A stretch of 64,000 bases of DNA from NCBI GenBank assembly GCA_947652605.1, contig OX393583.1, forward strand, positions 13,991,222 to 14,055,221. The letters are read 5' to 3'. Below the pieces are notes generated by a model that did no database searches, was not told where the DNA came from, and saw only the letters and a program-made list of their open reading frames with translations. The first letter of the stretch is position 1. Each line of letters opens with the position of its first letter. Both the position numbers and the translations under genes were made by a program. Below, piece by piece: positions 1-11,009 of the stretch. This DNA is from Elmis aenea. Lineage: Eukaryota > Arthropoda > Insecta > Coleoptera > Elmidae.

Positions 1-92
1 CATTTGATAAATATCATTGAATTAAAAATATTTTTGTAAACGTTAAAATAAAAAATATGTTTATTATAAAGTCGTTTTTTGTTCCTTAAAAG

Positions 93-228
93 CAGGGCTC
101 GAAACGGAAAAAAAAATTGTTAACAGTTAACCGAAAATGGAGAATTTTATTTTTATAACGGTTTTTTTATGAAAAACTGGTTTACTGTAAAAAAACCGAT
201 TTAATTTTTAAACCGGTTTCTTACCCTG
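93..228. mobile_element. Short hAT-like MITE
   Basis: Termini read CAGGGCTCG at the left and ACCCTG at the right, and the interior is rich in AACCG/CGGTT. The flanks carry an imperfect duplication (TTAAAAG left, CTAAAAG right). The CAGGG terminus and a 7-8 bp duplication are typical of non-autonomous hAT elements. No coding content is visible. Confidence 0.45.
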
Positions 229-347
229 CTAAAAGTAAGTACAGCAATATATTGTTGCAACTATCGTACACACAAAAAAAACACGGTTACTGCTTGGAGT
301 TTTAAATTCTTTTATGTACACTGCGTGTATCATGGGTTGCATGCTTA

Positions 348-487
348 TGGTGCCTTTCCACGTGAGAGTAAACTACTCTCGATAGCAGCGTCGCCAAGGA
401 TACAGCCAATCGCGAGTTACTCTCAGGGGCTGTATCCTTGGCGACGCTGCTATCGAGAGTAGTTTACTCTCACGTGGAAAGGCACCA
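348..487. mobile_element. 140-bp foldback MITE, copy 1
   Basis: A 60-nt arm starting TGGTGCCTTTCCACGTGAGA is repeated as a perfect inverted arm, leaving a 20-nt loop (408-427). The left flank is TTA and the right TTT, compatible with the 3-bp duplications of PIF/Harbinger elements. Related copies lie at 17610-17749, 30215-30354 and 30829-30959. RNA from either strand would fold into a 60-bp hairpin. Confidence 0.8.
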
Positions 488-795
488 TTTTTTACATTGG
501 TAATCGCGCTCTGTAAATCTTTTTTAAACATTAATAGCTAATAACAATTATTATCCCTTCATTTCACTCACTTTTTAGTTGCTATACTTACTATTGCATC
601 TATTTCCGCATGCCAATTGAGTTTTTACCTTCAAATTTTGTTTAAAAATCGAATTATTAAAAGAAATCCTATATAATCCCCTTGCCGCTATTAGAAATTT
701 TGAGGGTTTGTGAAGCTTGGCCATACCCTGTTATACATTTGCGCGAAAAAGAACTATACGTGCAGCAGAGATTTCTACTCGGAAAGAGAATTTTA

Positions 796-1417
796 CGGGT
801 GTGTAAAAATTGGCGGAAGCGCTACACGTGGCGATGTTCTTCGTAAAATTCCAAGTCGAAAATCTTGATACGAAAATGTTTTACCATGCTTGCTGTGTCT
901 GCAAGAGGTCCTCAAAGTTTTGACATTTAGTCCTTTAATAAGCGTTATTATTTAATACTTGCAAATGAAAAAGCTGCGATTTGGAATAAAAATAAATTTC
1001 GAATAGTATTTTTTCCTAGATATTGTGTTCTTCCTTTCAAAAATTGGTGTTGAAAATATGTAAATCACTGATTTTAATGACAGTAATACATATGGCAACA
1101 TTGTCCTTAGCTGTCATCTCAGTTTTTCTCGTAATTATTTCTAGTTTGTGTTTTACGATACCCAAAAGTTTGCAGCTATGTTTACGAACTGAAGGCTTTC
1201 AGTTCGAACAAAAAATGTAAATACCTAAGTAAAAATTGCTGATAAAAAAATGTCCAAACGCAAATCAATGTATGCAATGTTGCCAATTTTTTTTCTTTAA
1301 ATGGTTCCTGAGGGCATAGGAAGCATGGTACAACATTTTTGTGTAAAGATTTTCGACTTAGAATTTTACGAAGAACATCGCCACGTGTAGCGCTTCCGCC
1401 AATTTATACACACCCTG
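796..1417. mobile_element. TA-flanked inverted-repeat element, copy 1
   Basis: About 110-bp terminal inverted repeats contain TTGGCGGAAGCGCTACACGT; the right end is CACACCCTG next to TA. The interior holds no convincing reading frame. It is the reverse complement of the element at 3999-4634, so the two copies face each other across the rhomboid exon at 1902-2115. Confidence 0.8.
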
Positions 1418-1760
1418 TATAGTAATAGTAATAGTAATAGTAATAGTATTTATTAGTATTAAGCCAAAATACAATTGGATATACAAGTCAGTAAAAGTTC
1501 TATAAATACTTACGTTAACAATACTAAAGTTCACATTTAAATTACACTTAGAACAGATCAGTCTCGACAATAGAATCGTTCAAGAATTCGTTTACTGTAT
1601 AGTAACATTTCCGTAGTAAATACTTTTTTATCATTTTCTTAAAACTATTAAAATTTAGGTGTTTCACATTATTAGGCATCTTGTTAAACATTTTTTTCCC
1701 TATATAAACAGGTGATTTTTTAAATTTACTTGATTTATGTTGATCAACAACCCTAATCAA
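1418..1760 (-). pseudogene. 3' end of a Jockey-like non-LTR retrotransposon
   Basis: On the minus strand, 1760-1548 encodes about 60 residues resembling the extreme C-terminus of insect Jockey-type reverse transcriptases (KKMFNKMPNNVKHLNFNSFK, then KKYLLRKCYYTVNEFL). The stop is at 1548-1550 and is followed by about 100 bp of 3' sequence and a short TACTAT-type tandem tail (1418-1450), as expected of a 5'-truncated insertion. Confidence 0.6.
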
Positions 1761-1901
1761 AGGGAGCTAGCTTTGTTATTATATTCTCACTGAGAGTATA
1801 ACCGCAGAACTTTTCCAAAACCTATCTTACTGTTTATGAGATGCGTGCGATATTACTGTTTAATTTTGATATTGGTCTTTGATTATTGTATTTTTTGTCA
1901 G

Positions 1902-2115
1902 GATTTTCCATTTAGTGGTGAATTTGTTCGTTCAGATTTTGCTCGGAACGCCGCTTGAAATGGTGCACAGAGGATGGCGTGTGTTGATAGTTTATTTTGC
2001 TGGTGTTATCGCCGGTTCATTGGGAACTTCGATAACTGATCCTCAGGTTAAATTAGCGGGAGCCAGTGGTGGCGTTTACTCATTGATAACAGCACACATT
2101 GCAACTATTATTATG
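1902..2115 (+). CDS. Rhomboid protease (upstream paralog), penultimate coding exon
   Basis: This 214-nt exon lies between a TTTTTTGTCAG acceptor and an ATG|GTAAGC donor and has exactly the length and phases (1 in, 0 out) of the exon at 42986-43199. It encodes transmembrane helices 2-4 of a rhomboid intramembrane serine protease. FHLVVN supplies the conserved His and Asn of helix 2, and GASGG carries the nucleophilic serine at the start of helix 4. Such enzymes cleave transmembrane substrates within the bilayer; several insect rhomboids release EGF-receptor ligands. All key residues are present, so this copy looks catalytically competent. Its N-terminal exons lie upstream of the window, so whether it has EF-hands like its downstream neighbour cannot be seen. 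It is flanked by inverted copies of one transposon (796-1417 and 3999-4634). Confidence 0.9.
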
Positions 2116-2329
2116 GTAAGCATTTTTTAAATTCTGTTAAATATTGCTAGAACTGTAAAACTACTTTCGTCTTACAAGGATATTTGGTTTAATCATAGCA
2201 AAAACGTTAGAAAAACATTTCCAAACAACGTGTGGTTGTCAATAAAAAATAAGTTTTAAATTAGATGAAATATAATAATAATATAAAAATGGAGATCACA
2301 TTAGATTACTTGCATGGATGTTAATTAAG

Positions 2330-2420
2330 CAGGGCCGGTTTTACCATTAGACGAGTCTAAGCAATTGCCTAGGGGCGCCAGGTTATGGGGGCGACAGATT
2401 TTATCATAAAAAAGGGTAAA
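2330..2420. mobile_element. hAT-like left-end fragment
   Basis: CAGGGCCGGTTTTACCATTA followed by a GGGGCGCC-rich stretch resembles a hAT terminal sequence common in animals. No matching right end with a target duplication could be identified, so it is listed as a fragment in the rhomboid intron. Confidence 0.35.
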
Positions 2421-2539
2421 ATTGGTATGATATTTGTATATAAATGTATTAACGTTATTTAATTTTTAAAATCTTATACCTAATGTTTATAATGGTGCAA
2501 TATTTTTATAAATATGCCTGTATTCATAAAAAGGTCTTT

Positions 2540-2780
2540 TTTATAAAATGTTTTCCGAAAACATCTTTCGGAAGTCCATCTCCCAACCTAAAGGAAACGG
2601 TAAAAGTGTTTTCATATTATTTCTCAAATTTGAAGAAATGTAAGAGAATGACATTTGGTAAATGTTTTTTACTTATTAAAAGATTTCCCTTAGTAATATT
2701 TTTATTCATCTCCTACCTTTACAAGGGGCTGAAAAGTGCCAATCCCTGTTGGTTTTTTTTATCAGAACTTTTTGATTTTG
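2540..2780. repeat. Degenerate arm of the 6017-7016 palindrome family
   Basis: This intronic stretch matches the 6120-6310 arm of the nested palindrome at intervals (TTATTTCTCAAATTT, AAAAGTGC, CTGTTGG, ATCAGAACTTTTTG) but lacks recognisable termini. It is an old single-arm relic. Confidence 0.5.
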
Positions 2781-2799
2781 TTATTGTTTTATTTTTTTA

Positions 2800-3060
2800 G
2801 ATCATCGCGTTCTGGGTGGGATCATATCAGGGGTTGAACGGGTATATCAGCGGAAATTTTTTTTATGTATTTTATTAGACTGTCCAGATATGTACGTGTT
2901 CACCGATAACTTGTAATTTTGGTTTTGTTCGCCATTTTTTTGTACAACACCTTTTATATACGTATATTGAATCTTGTTTCAATAAATATATTATTTTAAT
3001 TTTTTCACAGGTTGTTGTTGTTTAATTGTTTTGGTCGAGGACCTGGCGCCCAACATTGAG
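2800..3060 (+). other. Possible LTR 3' end with primer-binding-site-like sequence
   Basis: An AATAAA at 2981-2986 is followed 57 nt later by TGGCGCCCAACATTGAG (3044-3060), which resembles the tRNA-primed binding site found just downstream of a 5' LTR. No left LTR boundary and no coding sequence follow, so this is at best an LTR relic. Confidence 0.3.
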
Positions 3061-3244
3061 TAGTGTCTTTTCAAAAAAATGTATTTCAGAACCCACGGCC
3101 CGCCTCCGAAAAAAAAGCTGCGGGCATATTAATAAGCAACATCTTTACTATGCGAAAATAAAGTGCTTACAATGGGTCACACTGTATGAGAGGGGCCTCG
3201 AAAATTTTTCGTTTAGAGGCTCAAGAGTTCTAGTTACGCCACTG
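3061..3244. mobile_element. hAT-like right-end fragment
   Basis: The segment ends TAGTTACGCCACTG; its reverse complement CAGTGGCGTAACTA is a widespread hAT terminus. It contains GGCCCGCCTCCG and GGGGCCTCG patches. The partner end was not identified. Confidence 0.35.
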
Positions 3245-3259
3245 GCCGGACCTGTAATT

Positions 3260-3953
3260 AGGTGCGTTCGGGACGTACGCTCTTTTTGCTTTATTTGCTC
3301 TTTTTTGCTCCACAGCGTTCGGGACGCGACTTTGGAGTAAAAAAGTTCGCTCCAAAGGGCGTTGGGGACTGCATGAGTGGAGTAAATAAATACTCTAATT
3401 TGCACCACCTCTGAAGCTGGGGCAAGCTGGGCTCGCGAAAGAAGGCATGCGCATTACGGATTGTTTACGTTTGAATTCTTTGAATTGCCAGTCTTCAAAA
3501 AAGTTCTTTACAAATGCTATAATTTGTAGGGCACACTGATGATAATTATTTGCCATGTTCTGTAATTTAAAAACCGTTAATCCAATTCATGCTGAGTTAA
3601 CAATAATTTCTTGTGGACAGTAATTAACTTTCGATGTAATTCCCTATTATTAAAACAAAATTTTGAGAAGTTAAATGGTTTCATATCATGACATTCTACA
3701 TTAATTTTATAACCAAATAATCTAACAAATTCCAGTTTGTTGCTTGTTTTACTTACAATGATGTCTGATTAGACCGGTCTACAACAAAATAGTGAGGTTA
3801 CCTTTATAATTGAAATATCCGCTGATTTTCTGCACCTTCACGTCCCGAACGCACAAGATTTACTCTTGGAGGCTCTGAGACCACGTGATTACAATCTTAC
3901 TCCAATCCTGTCAAATCCACTCCACTCTGGGAGCGTACGTCCCGAACGCACCT
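3260..3953. mobile_element. DNA transposon with AGGTGCGTTCGGGACGTACG termini
   Basis: AGGTGCGTTCGGGACGTACG at the left is mirrored by CGTACGTCCCGAACGCACCT at the right. AATT flanks both sides, and the motif GTTCGGGACG recurs subterminally near 3319. No transposase fragment is visible; the superfamily is unassigned. It sits in the last intron of the upstream rhomboid gene. Confidence 0.7.
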
Positions 3954-3998
3954 AATTGTAGCCCGTGAGGCCCACGAACACAAAACTTAACAGACTTA

Positions 3999-4634
3999 CA
4001 GGGTAGGGTGTGTATAAATTGGCGGAAGCGCTACACGTGACGGTATTCTTCGTAAAATTGTAAGTCGAAAATCTTAATACGAAAATGTTGTACTATGCTT
4101 CCTAAGACCTCAAGAACCATTTAAAGAAACAAAAAATTGGCAACATTGCATGCATTGATTTGCGTTTGAACATTTTTTTATCAGCAATTTTTACTTATGT
4201 ATTTATAATATTTATTTGAACTGAAAGCCTTCAGTTCGTAAAGATAGCTGCAAACGTTTAGGTATCGTCTAACACTAACACAAACTAGAAATAATTACGA
4301 GAAAAAGGGAGATGACAGCTAATGACAATGTTGCCATATGTGTTATTTTTATTCAAATCAGTGATTAACATATTTTCAACACCAATTTTTGAAAGGAAAA
4401 ACACAATATCTAGGAAAAAATACTATTCGAAATTTATTTTTATTCCAAATTGCAGCTTTTTCATTTGCAAGTATTAAATAATAACGCTTATTAAAGGACT
4501 AAATGTCAAAACTTTGAGGACCTCTTGCAGCCACAGCAAGCATGGTACAACATTTTCGTATTAAGATTTTCGACTTAGAATTTTACGAAGAACATCGCCA
4601 CGTGTAGCGCTTCCGCCAATTTATACACACCTTG
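3999..4634. mobile_element. TA-flanked inverted-repeat element, copy 2
   Basis: Same family as 796-1417 in the opposite orientation: terminal repeats contain TTGGCGGAAGCGCTACACGT and the interior of one is the reverse complement of the other. It ends CACACCTTG|TA. Confidence 0.8.
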
Positions 4635-4821
4635 TATAATTGCACACAGGTGGCACTGCTACGTTTTCGCGTATTTTCTAGTTTTAGTGTTTACCAGGAA
4701 AGTATCTGAACGTTTCTAAAGTGATCGCAGTTCGCAGTTAATTGTTTACACGAACGACATGGATTGCGACTTTTTTTAAGTACTTTAACAGTCATTGCAA
4801 ATCCATTTATTTTTGTTTCAG

Positions 4822-5142
4822 AACTGGAGGCAGATGGAATTTCCAGTGATTCAACTGCTAGTGTTTCTTATAATAACTGGAGTTGATGTTGGAACTGCGA
4901 TATACAATCGTTACGTGCTAGATATAAATGAAAACATCGGATATGCCGCCCATTTTGCGGGAGGAGTGGCGGGTTTGCTTGTAGGTATTAATATTTTGCG
5001 GAATCTCGAAGAGACCAGGGCAGAGCGGGTCGTCTGGTGGGTGTCTATGATTACATTTGTTGTGCTGATGGGCATTGCAGTTGTTTGGAACATTGCGGCT
5101 CCTGGGTACTTCCCCGCACAGATTTACGGGAAGCCTTCATAA
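4822..5142 (+). CDS. Rhomboid protease (upstream paralog), last coding exon
   Basis: A TTTTTGTTTCAG acceptor opens a phase-0 exon of 106 codons plus stop. It begins NWRQMEFPVIQLL and contains GYAAHFAGG with the catalytic histidine of transmembrane helix 6, then a seventh hydrophobic helix and a short tail. It aligns over its whole length with the last exon of the downstream gene (46744-47055; same NW.. start and same helices) but ends in a different C-terminal tail, so the two genes are diverged tandem paralogs and not alleles. Together with 1902-2115 it supplies a complete Ser/His dyad. The stop codon overlaps an AATAAA. Confidence 0.92.
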   Translation, partial: NWRQMEFPVIQLLVFLIITGVDVGTAIYNRYVLDINENIGYAAHFAGGVAGLLVGINILRNLEETRAERVVWWVSMITFVVLMGIAVVWNIAAPGYFPAQIYGKPS

Positions 5143-5146
5143 TAAA
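5141..5146 (+). terminator. Polyadenylation signal overlapping the stop codon
   Basis: AATAAA starts at the second base of the TAA stop (5140-5142) of the upstream rhomboid gene. A functional site here would give an extremely short 3' UTR. Further AT-rich sequence follows, so a later site may also be used. Confidence 0.5.
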
Positions 5147-5878
5147 ACAACTGTATTAAATATTGTTAATTATATTTTTATATATCTTTATGGTGCACTC
5201 ATATTAGACAAATGTAGAAGTATTTATTTTTATCAGTATTTATAAGACTTATTAATATATTTAAAAAGAAAAAAATGAAAACATTGCCTCGTTTTTCGCG
5301 TTTTTCTCCGGAACCGTTAAAAATATTTTCAAAGACTTTGCACCATTTTACTTGCAAAGGATGCGCGCATTCTTAAATAGAAAAATTTAGATTTTGTCTC
5401 TAACGATTTCATGACCAACGCGATCGAAAAAATTACTTTTATTATTCAACTTTTTAGTTTTTCCCCCATTTTTCTAAAGAAAATAGCCAGTGGCACGTAT
5501 AACTCTGCGAAACATTTGGTTTTGATGTTCTTGATGCAAGAAACACAGCCTTTATAAAATTCTAGCGACAACGTATCGTGACCTTCCCTGGTAAGATAGC
5601 CATTTTATTTCAGATTTGCATTCAGCTGCAAATTTTGCCACTGCCTTAATTCAACCGACTTCGTAGCTTTTCAGATACGCTAGAGGCTCATGTTGAATCT
5701 CTAATTTGGGACCCCTGTATATTCAATGCATCTATTTTTTTTAAATTTAGGTGGTCTTTTTTATTATTTAGGGTGATGTTTTTTTTTAAATTTAAATTTT
5801 GTAGTGATTCTGGTTTTAGTTTTGATTTTTAATTTTGTTATTGTAACCGATAAATTTTGAAACGGTTGTCCATTTTGA
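5147..5878. other. Intergenic, with a relic palindrome end near 5620-5717
   Basis: No gene seen. The last part (AATTCAACCGACTTCGTAGCT, then TTTGGGACCCCTGTA) is a decayed right end of the element family best preserved at 10495-12517. Confidence 0.5.
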
Positions 5879-5886
5879 ATTCAAAT

Positions 5887-7344
5887 CAGGGATGGAATAA
5901 CGTTTTAAATCGTTACGTTATTGTATAACGTTATTTATTATTTGTTTTGGTTACATAACGTTATAAATAACATTAAAAAATGAATTGTTATGTTATGTTA
6001 TATAAATTATGATATACAGGGTGTTTCTTAAATAATGCAAAAAAATTCGGAAAGTGATTCCTTATCGAAAATTAAGTGGGGTCTTTTATATAAGTTTTTT
6101 TTCTTAGACGTATCCTTTCGGAGTTACACCCCCCTAAAGGGGATCGGTAAAATTAGGTTTTTATTTTATTTCTCAAATTTAGATAAATGTCAGAGAATTT
6201 AGTATACCTATTAAAAGGTTTCCCATAGTTATATTTTTAATCATTTTCCACCTTCACAACGGGCTAAAAAGTGCGAACCCTGTTGGTTTTTAATCAGAAC
6301 TTTTTGGTGAGTTAAAATTTTGCAATTTAATTTTTTTTATATGTTTAATTTATTTCGAACCTTTTTTTATTCTTTAGTTTTTCTCGTAAATCCTACAGTG
6401 TTGAGTAAGAAATCAAATTAGTGAGAATTATGTTTATGTTCATATTGGGTAGATTTGACGGGCGTTTTAGCATTGTCGACGCGTAAACGTCAAAATGAAT
6501 TACACCCGTCACTTCTACCAAATATGAACATAAAAAAACCATGGTAACCACCAAAATGAATCGTTTTATGTTGGAATATTTGATGGTTCATGTTCATTCA
6601 TATAATTTTTTATTCAAAAACTGTAGGTTTAACGAGAAAAGAATAAAAAAAACTTCTAAATTAATCAAGTTTTCAAAACAAAAAATTAAATTGCTAGATT
6701 TCAACCCACCAAAAAGTTCTGATAAAAAAACCAACAGGGGTCGCACTTTTCAGCCCCCTGTGAAGGTGGGAGATGATTAAAAATATTACTAAGGCAAACC
6801 TTTTAATAAGTATAGAACATTTACCGAATATCATTCTCCTACATTTATATTTATCCCAAGAGAAATAAAATAAAAACCCAATTTAACCGATCCCCTTTAG
6901 GGGGTGTAACTATTAAAGGAAGCCCTAAAGAAAAAAAAATTATATGAAAGACCCCTCTTAATTTTTGATAAGGAATCACCTCCCGATTTTTTTCGCATTA
7001 TTTAAGAAACGTGCAGTATAAAAGTAATTTTTAATTGTAACTGAAATTATTTTTGGGATCTGTAAATGTAAATTTAAAAAATAGTACAAAATTACGTTGA
7101 GATATTTTATTTTCATTTTAATTTCTTAAATACAAACAAAATATATTCTAAAAATAAAAAGATCGCCATATAAAAATGTAATTTATAGAGAATAACGATA
7201 CAAATAACTTTTAATGAAATGTTATCGGTTATTATAACGTTATATAACGTTATAAAAATATCGTTTCATTATTGTATAAAAAATTATAGTTGAATCGTTA
7301 TTATAACGTTATCGGGTATCGTTACGTTACGTTTTCCATCCCTG
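5887..7344. mobile_element. hAT element with perfect 8-bp target duplication
   Basis: Termini CAGGGATGGAA and TTCCATCCCTG are flanked on both sides by ATTCAAAT (5879-5886 and 7345-7352). The subterminal regions are full of TAACGTTAT repeats. It carries no transposase and is interrupted by a palindromic element at 6017-7016, so its own length is about 460 bp. Confidence 0.85.
6017..7016. mobile_element. 1-kb palindromic CAGGGTG element nested in a hAT
   Basis: The left end CAGGGTGTTTCTTAAATAAT and the right end mirror each other over arms of about 450 nt, with a short spacer near 6480-6545. TA flanks both ends. The open frame at 6541-6780 is translation of one arm, not a gene. Confidence 0.8.
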
Positions 7345-7352
7345 ATTCAAAT

Positions 7353-8238
7353 ACATAATATGTCTTTGTTTTTAATTAATACACAAGACTGATAATTATT
7401 GTTTTTAACTTGTATTTTTTATCTGTGACTAGACATTTTTGAATGTGTGTATCTTTATTTGGTATAATTTTTGAGCTACACAGAGTATTAAGACTATGTT
7501 ACATTGTATTAAACACTTATTTTATAGTAGGTTCATATTCTGAAGTATTATTTACACAAATGTGCTGTTATTTAAATGTATGTATTAATCGTTAAAGTAT
7601 AATTTTACACACATAATTCACTAAAAACATGTAACAAAGTTAAGAAACAGATTGAATTTTTTATCCTTCACTTGATTTTTTTTGTGTTAGTTACGTTAAG
7701 GGCAACAGACTGGGGCTAGCCAACCGTACAGCAACTGTTCTTGGCACGTCAAGTGTGTAGCTAAAATATTTTTAAGTTAATGTAAAACATATTTTATACT
7801 ATTGCAATTATTATCGAAATGATAAGGTGTAAAATTGTTTTGTTAAGAAGTGCCTTGTGTAATATTGGAATAAATTATACTTGGAATGATATTCTTTGAT
7901 GATTTTATGTTTAATTAGCAGAGAAGTGCGTTTTTATATGCCTGCTGGGAATTTAAACGAAAAGTGTCCCTATTGTGCTAAGTTTCTAAAATATCCTGAA
8001 AACGATTAAAAAAACTTATTTTCTTGTTTTATTTACAACTTTCATATCCTCAGCAATAATAATCTGACATTTTGTATTTCGGTGTTAAACCAGGGCGTTA
8101 GTGCCCTGGCTCTATCAAAATTAAGCCAGTCTGCTTAGTTTTTGAGATCCGATAGTCAACTTTTTTATTTTTTATGGGCGTGTTGGATTTAAATTTAATC
8201 AGTTAACTAATTTTATGATAAATACAATACAGGACAGA
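7353..8238. other. Intergenic, nothing recognised
   Basis: AT-rich sequence between two transposons; I see no reading frame, RNA gene or transposon terminus. Confidence 0.5.
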
Positions 8239-8240
8239 TA

Positions 8241-10342
8241 CAGGGATGCGCAAAAGTATGGAAACAAACAAATATCTAGAACACTATTAAAAATATTTCA
8301 ATGAAATTTGGTATTTGACCGTTATCGTATATTCCGGATTCGATAAAAATATTGAGGTTGCGATACGACTTCCGGTTCAACCGGAAACGGACTCAAACTT
8401 TGAAATTTTAAATGGAACACCCTTTATATTTTTATATTTTTGGATTCCTCTTTAAATTTACTTCAAAAAATGTTTGAGGTTGTATGGGGCTTAAGTCGAC
8501 CGTTTTCGTTAAAATCACATTTTTATGAAAATTTTGAGCTATAAAATTTTCAACATTTAAGAACTTTGAAATTGCAAGTAATTTTTTTTTAAGTTTATGT
8601 TGACAATAAGCTTACTAACACTTTGCACAACGTACATTTAAAAAATATTATACAGGGCGTTTTTTACGCTTGTTCAAACTTGTACAACTTTAAACATCGA
8701 TAACTCATTTTTCTTAAATACAACACCCTGTATATTTTTACACATTATTATAGAAAATTTAATTCTCCTTCGAAAACATAAAGGCTGTTTTTCACCTAAA
8801 ATTGATATTTTCCGAGATATCGCGATTTTATTGTTAATTATTAGGGCAACGTAATATTTTCAAGTAGGCTATGAAGGAAGACAGTGTTAATTTAAACAAT
8901 TGAAAGAAAAAAAAAGAAGAAAAAAAGAAGAAACTTATAAATTTATCTTTTCCGTACAAATTTTTGACATTTTTGTTAACGAATTTAACTCCATTAGCTT
9001 TCTTTTTTTGGGGACATTTAAAATCTAATGTTTATGCACACCCACTTGGTGATTTAGGCGAACTGAGAAACCGAATAACAAAAGAACTTGGAAGAATCTC
9101 GCCAGATGTGGTTTTAAACATTCTTACGGAATTTCGGCATAGGTTAGCCTACTGCCAAGAAGTAAATGGTGGTCATTTCGAGCATCGTATCCATTAAATT
9201 TTTGTATTCCCTATTTTGTTAATTTTTATAAATTCGCAATATTTTCTGTTCTGCGTCCTCTTGCCCAAGAAGACAGAAGAAACCTTGAGCGCTTCGTATC
9301 ACACGACTTGGCAAAAATTAATCGGTCCTTATCAGGGCCAAAATATTGTTCATACAATTGAGTTTGATCGTTTACAAAGTCATAATAAAACCAATAGATA
9401 AAGTATAAGGTACGCGAAAAAAAAACGCTGATTAAAAAAAATAATAACTGACCTGCCTTATGTTTAAATTTAAAAAAAGGTTAGGGTTGGGTCGGTTAAA
9501 CCAAAAGTCGTATTGCAAACACGCAAAAAATAGTTTATAGGATTTAGTATTTGTCATCACACTGGTCCAACAAAAAAATGCATAAATAATTAAAAAAAAA
9601 CTTAATTCAAAAGTAATAATGGTAAAACTCGTTAACAAAAATGTCAAAAATTTGTACGGAAAAGATAAATTTATAACTTTCTTGTTTTTTTTTCTTTCAA
9701 TTGTTTAAATTAACACTGTCTTCCTTCATAGCCTACTTGAAAATATTACGTTGCCCTAATAATTAACAATAAAATCGCGATATCTCGGAAAATATCAATT
9801 TTAGGTGAAAAACAGCCTTTATGTTTTCGAAGGAGAATTAAATTTTCTATAATAATGTGTAAAAATATACAGGGTGTTGTATTTAAGAAAAATGAGTTAT
9901 CGATGTTTAAAGTTGTACAAGTTTAAACAAGCGTAAAAAACGCCCTGTATAATATTTTTTAAATGTACGTTGTGCAAAGTGTTAGTAAGCTTATTGTCAA
10001 CATAAACTTAAAAAAAAAATTACTTGCAATTTCAAAGTTCTTAAATGTTGAAAATTTTTAACATTGCTGTATAGCTCAAAATGTTCATAAAAATGTGATT
10101 TTAACGAAAACATGTTTTGAAGTAAATTTAAAGAGGAATCCAAAAATATAAAAATATACAGGGTGTTCCATTTAAAATTTCAAAGTTTGAGTCCGTTTCC
10201 GGTTGAACCGGAAGTCGTATCGCAACCTCAATATTTTTATCGAATCCGGAATATACGATAACGGTCAAATACCAAATTTCATTGAAATATTTTTAATAGT
10301 GTTCTAGATATTTGTTTGTTTCCATACTTTTGCGCATCCCTG
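8241..10342. mobile_element. 2.1-kb palindromic element with transposase C-terminus in its centre
   Basis: CAGGGATGCGCAAAAGTATG at the left is mirrored at the right; arms of roughly 700 nt (8241-8985 and about 9630-10342) are near-perfect inverted copies, with TA on both flanks. Internal TACAGGGCG and ACACCCTGTA motifs occur at mirrored positions in both arms. The central 650 bp holds the transposase fragment at 8964-9197. Confidence 0.85.
8964..9197 (+). pseudogene. C-terminal fragment of a DUF4817-type Tc1/mariner transposase
   Basis: The frame contains LTPLAFFFWGHLKSNVY and ends LAYCQEVNGGHFEH, the pattern that closes the insect IS630/Tc1-mariner transposases annotated with an N-terminal DUF4817 domain (family pattern: LTPLDFFLWG ... 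VNGxHxEH). Where the family usually has Asp in PLDFF, the third acidic residue of the catalytic triad, this copy reads Ala. The N-terminal two thirds are absent, so it is non-functional. Confidence 0.7.
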
Positions 10343-11009
10343 TATACAGGTTTCGATTTAAATCGCTTTATCAAGACAAACAGGGCTAGTCCCATAGGCA
10401 GGGCCGACTAGGGAATTGTTTATTGAAACTCTTCCCTCCATGTTCTAATTAACCATATAAAGTACTTATTGTCCTAAAAAGGACAGATTGTATACAGGGT
10501 GTCCCAAATTCGAGTAAATGCATGGGGATCTCGCTTATCTTAAGAGTTATGAGGTCGATTAAATTAGTGCAAAGTTGCGAAATTAGATGCTCATCAAATA
10601 TCTGCAAAGAGAATTTTCATAGCTGTCTTAGTTCAAAAGTTATTGAACAAAAATTTAAAAAATTGATTTTAGTTTTTTTGCCCTATTTCCTACACTTTTT
10701 AAGATATCGACAATCTGGAAGCACTTCTCCATGGCAACTTCCTACGCTTTATATTTTGAGATAACATAAAAAGTGACAATTTTAACAGAACAACAAAAAA
10801 TATATAGTTTTGCTTTTAATTTTACTTTTTTTTTGTGCAAGATCATTTTATTAAAAAATTGGACAAAATGAGTTTTTCTCAAATTTTTGTGGTAAAATAT
10901 TATTTTAGATATTAATTAGAACACAAAATGCTATCCGACTATAAGATTAAATTTTTTTCGCCGTATTGTGACGAGTTACGTGCAGAGGTAGTGGAGACGA
11001 CGGTGCTCG

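Noticed and set aside
3026..3408. Frames of about 100 codons on both strands
   Set aside because: They span two hAT/other transposon ends and contain no recognisable domain.
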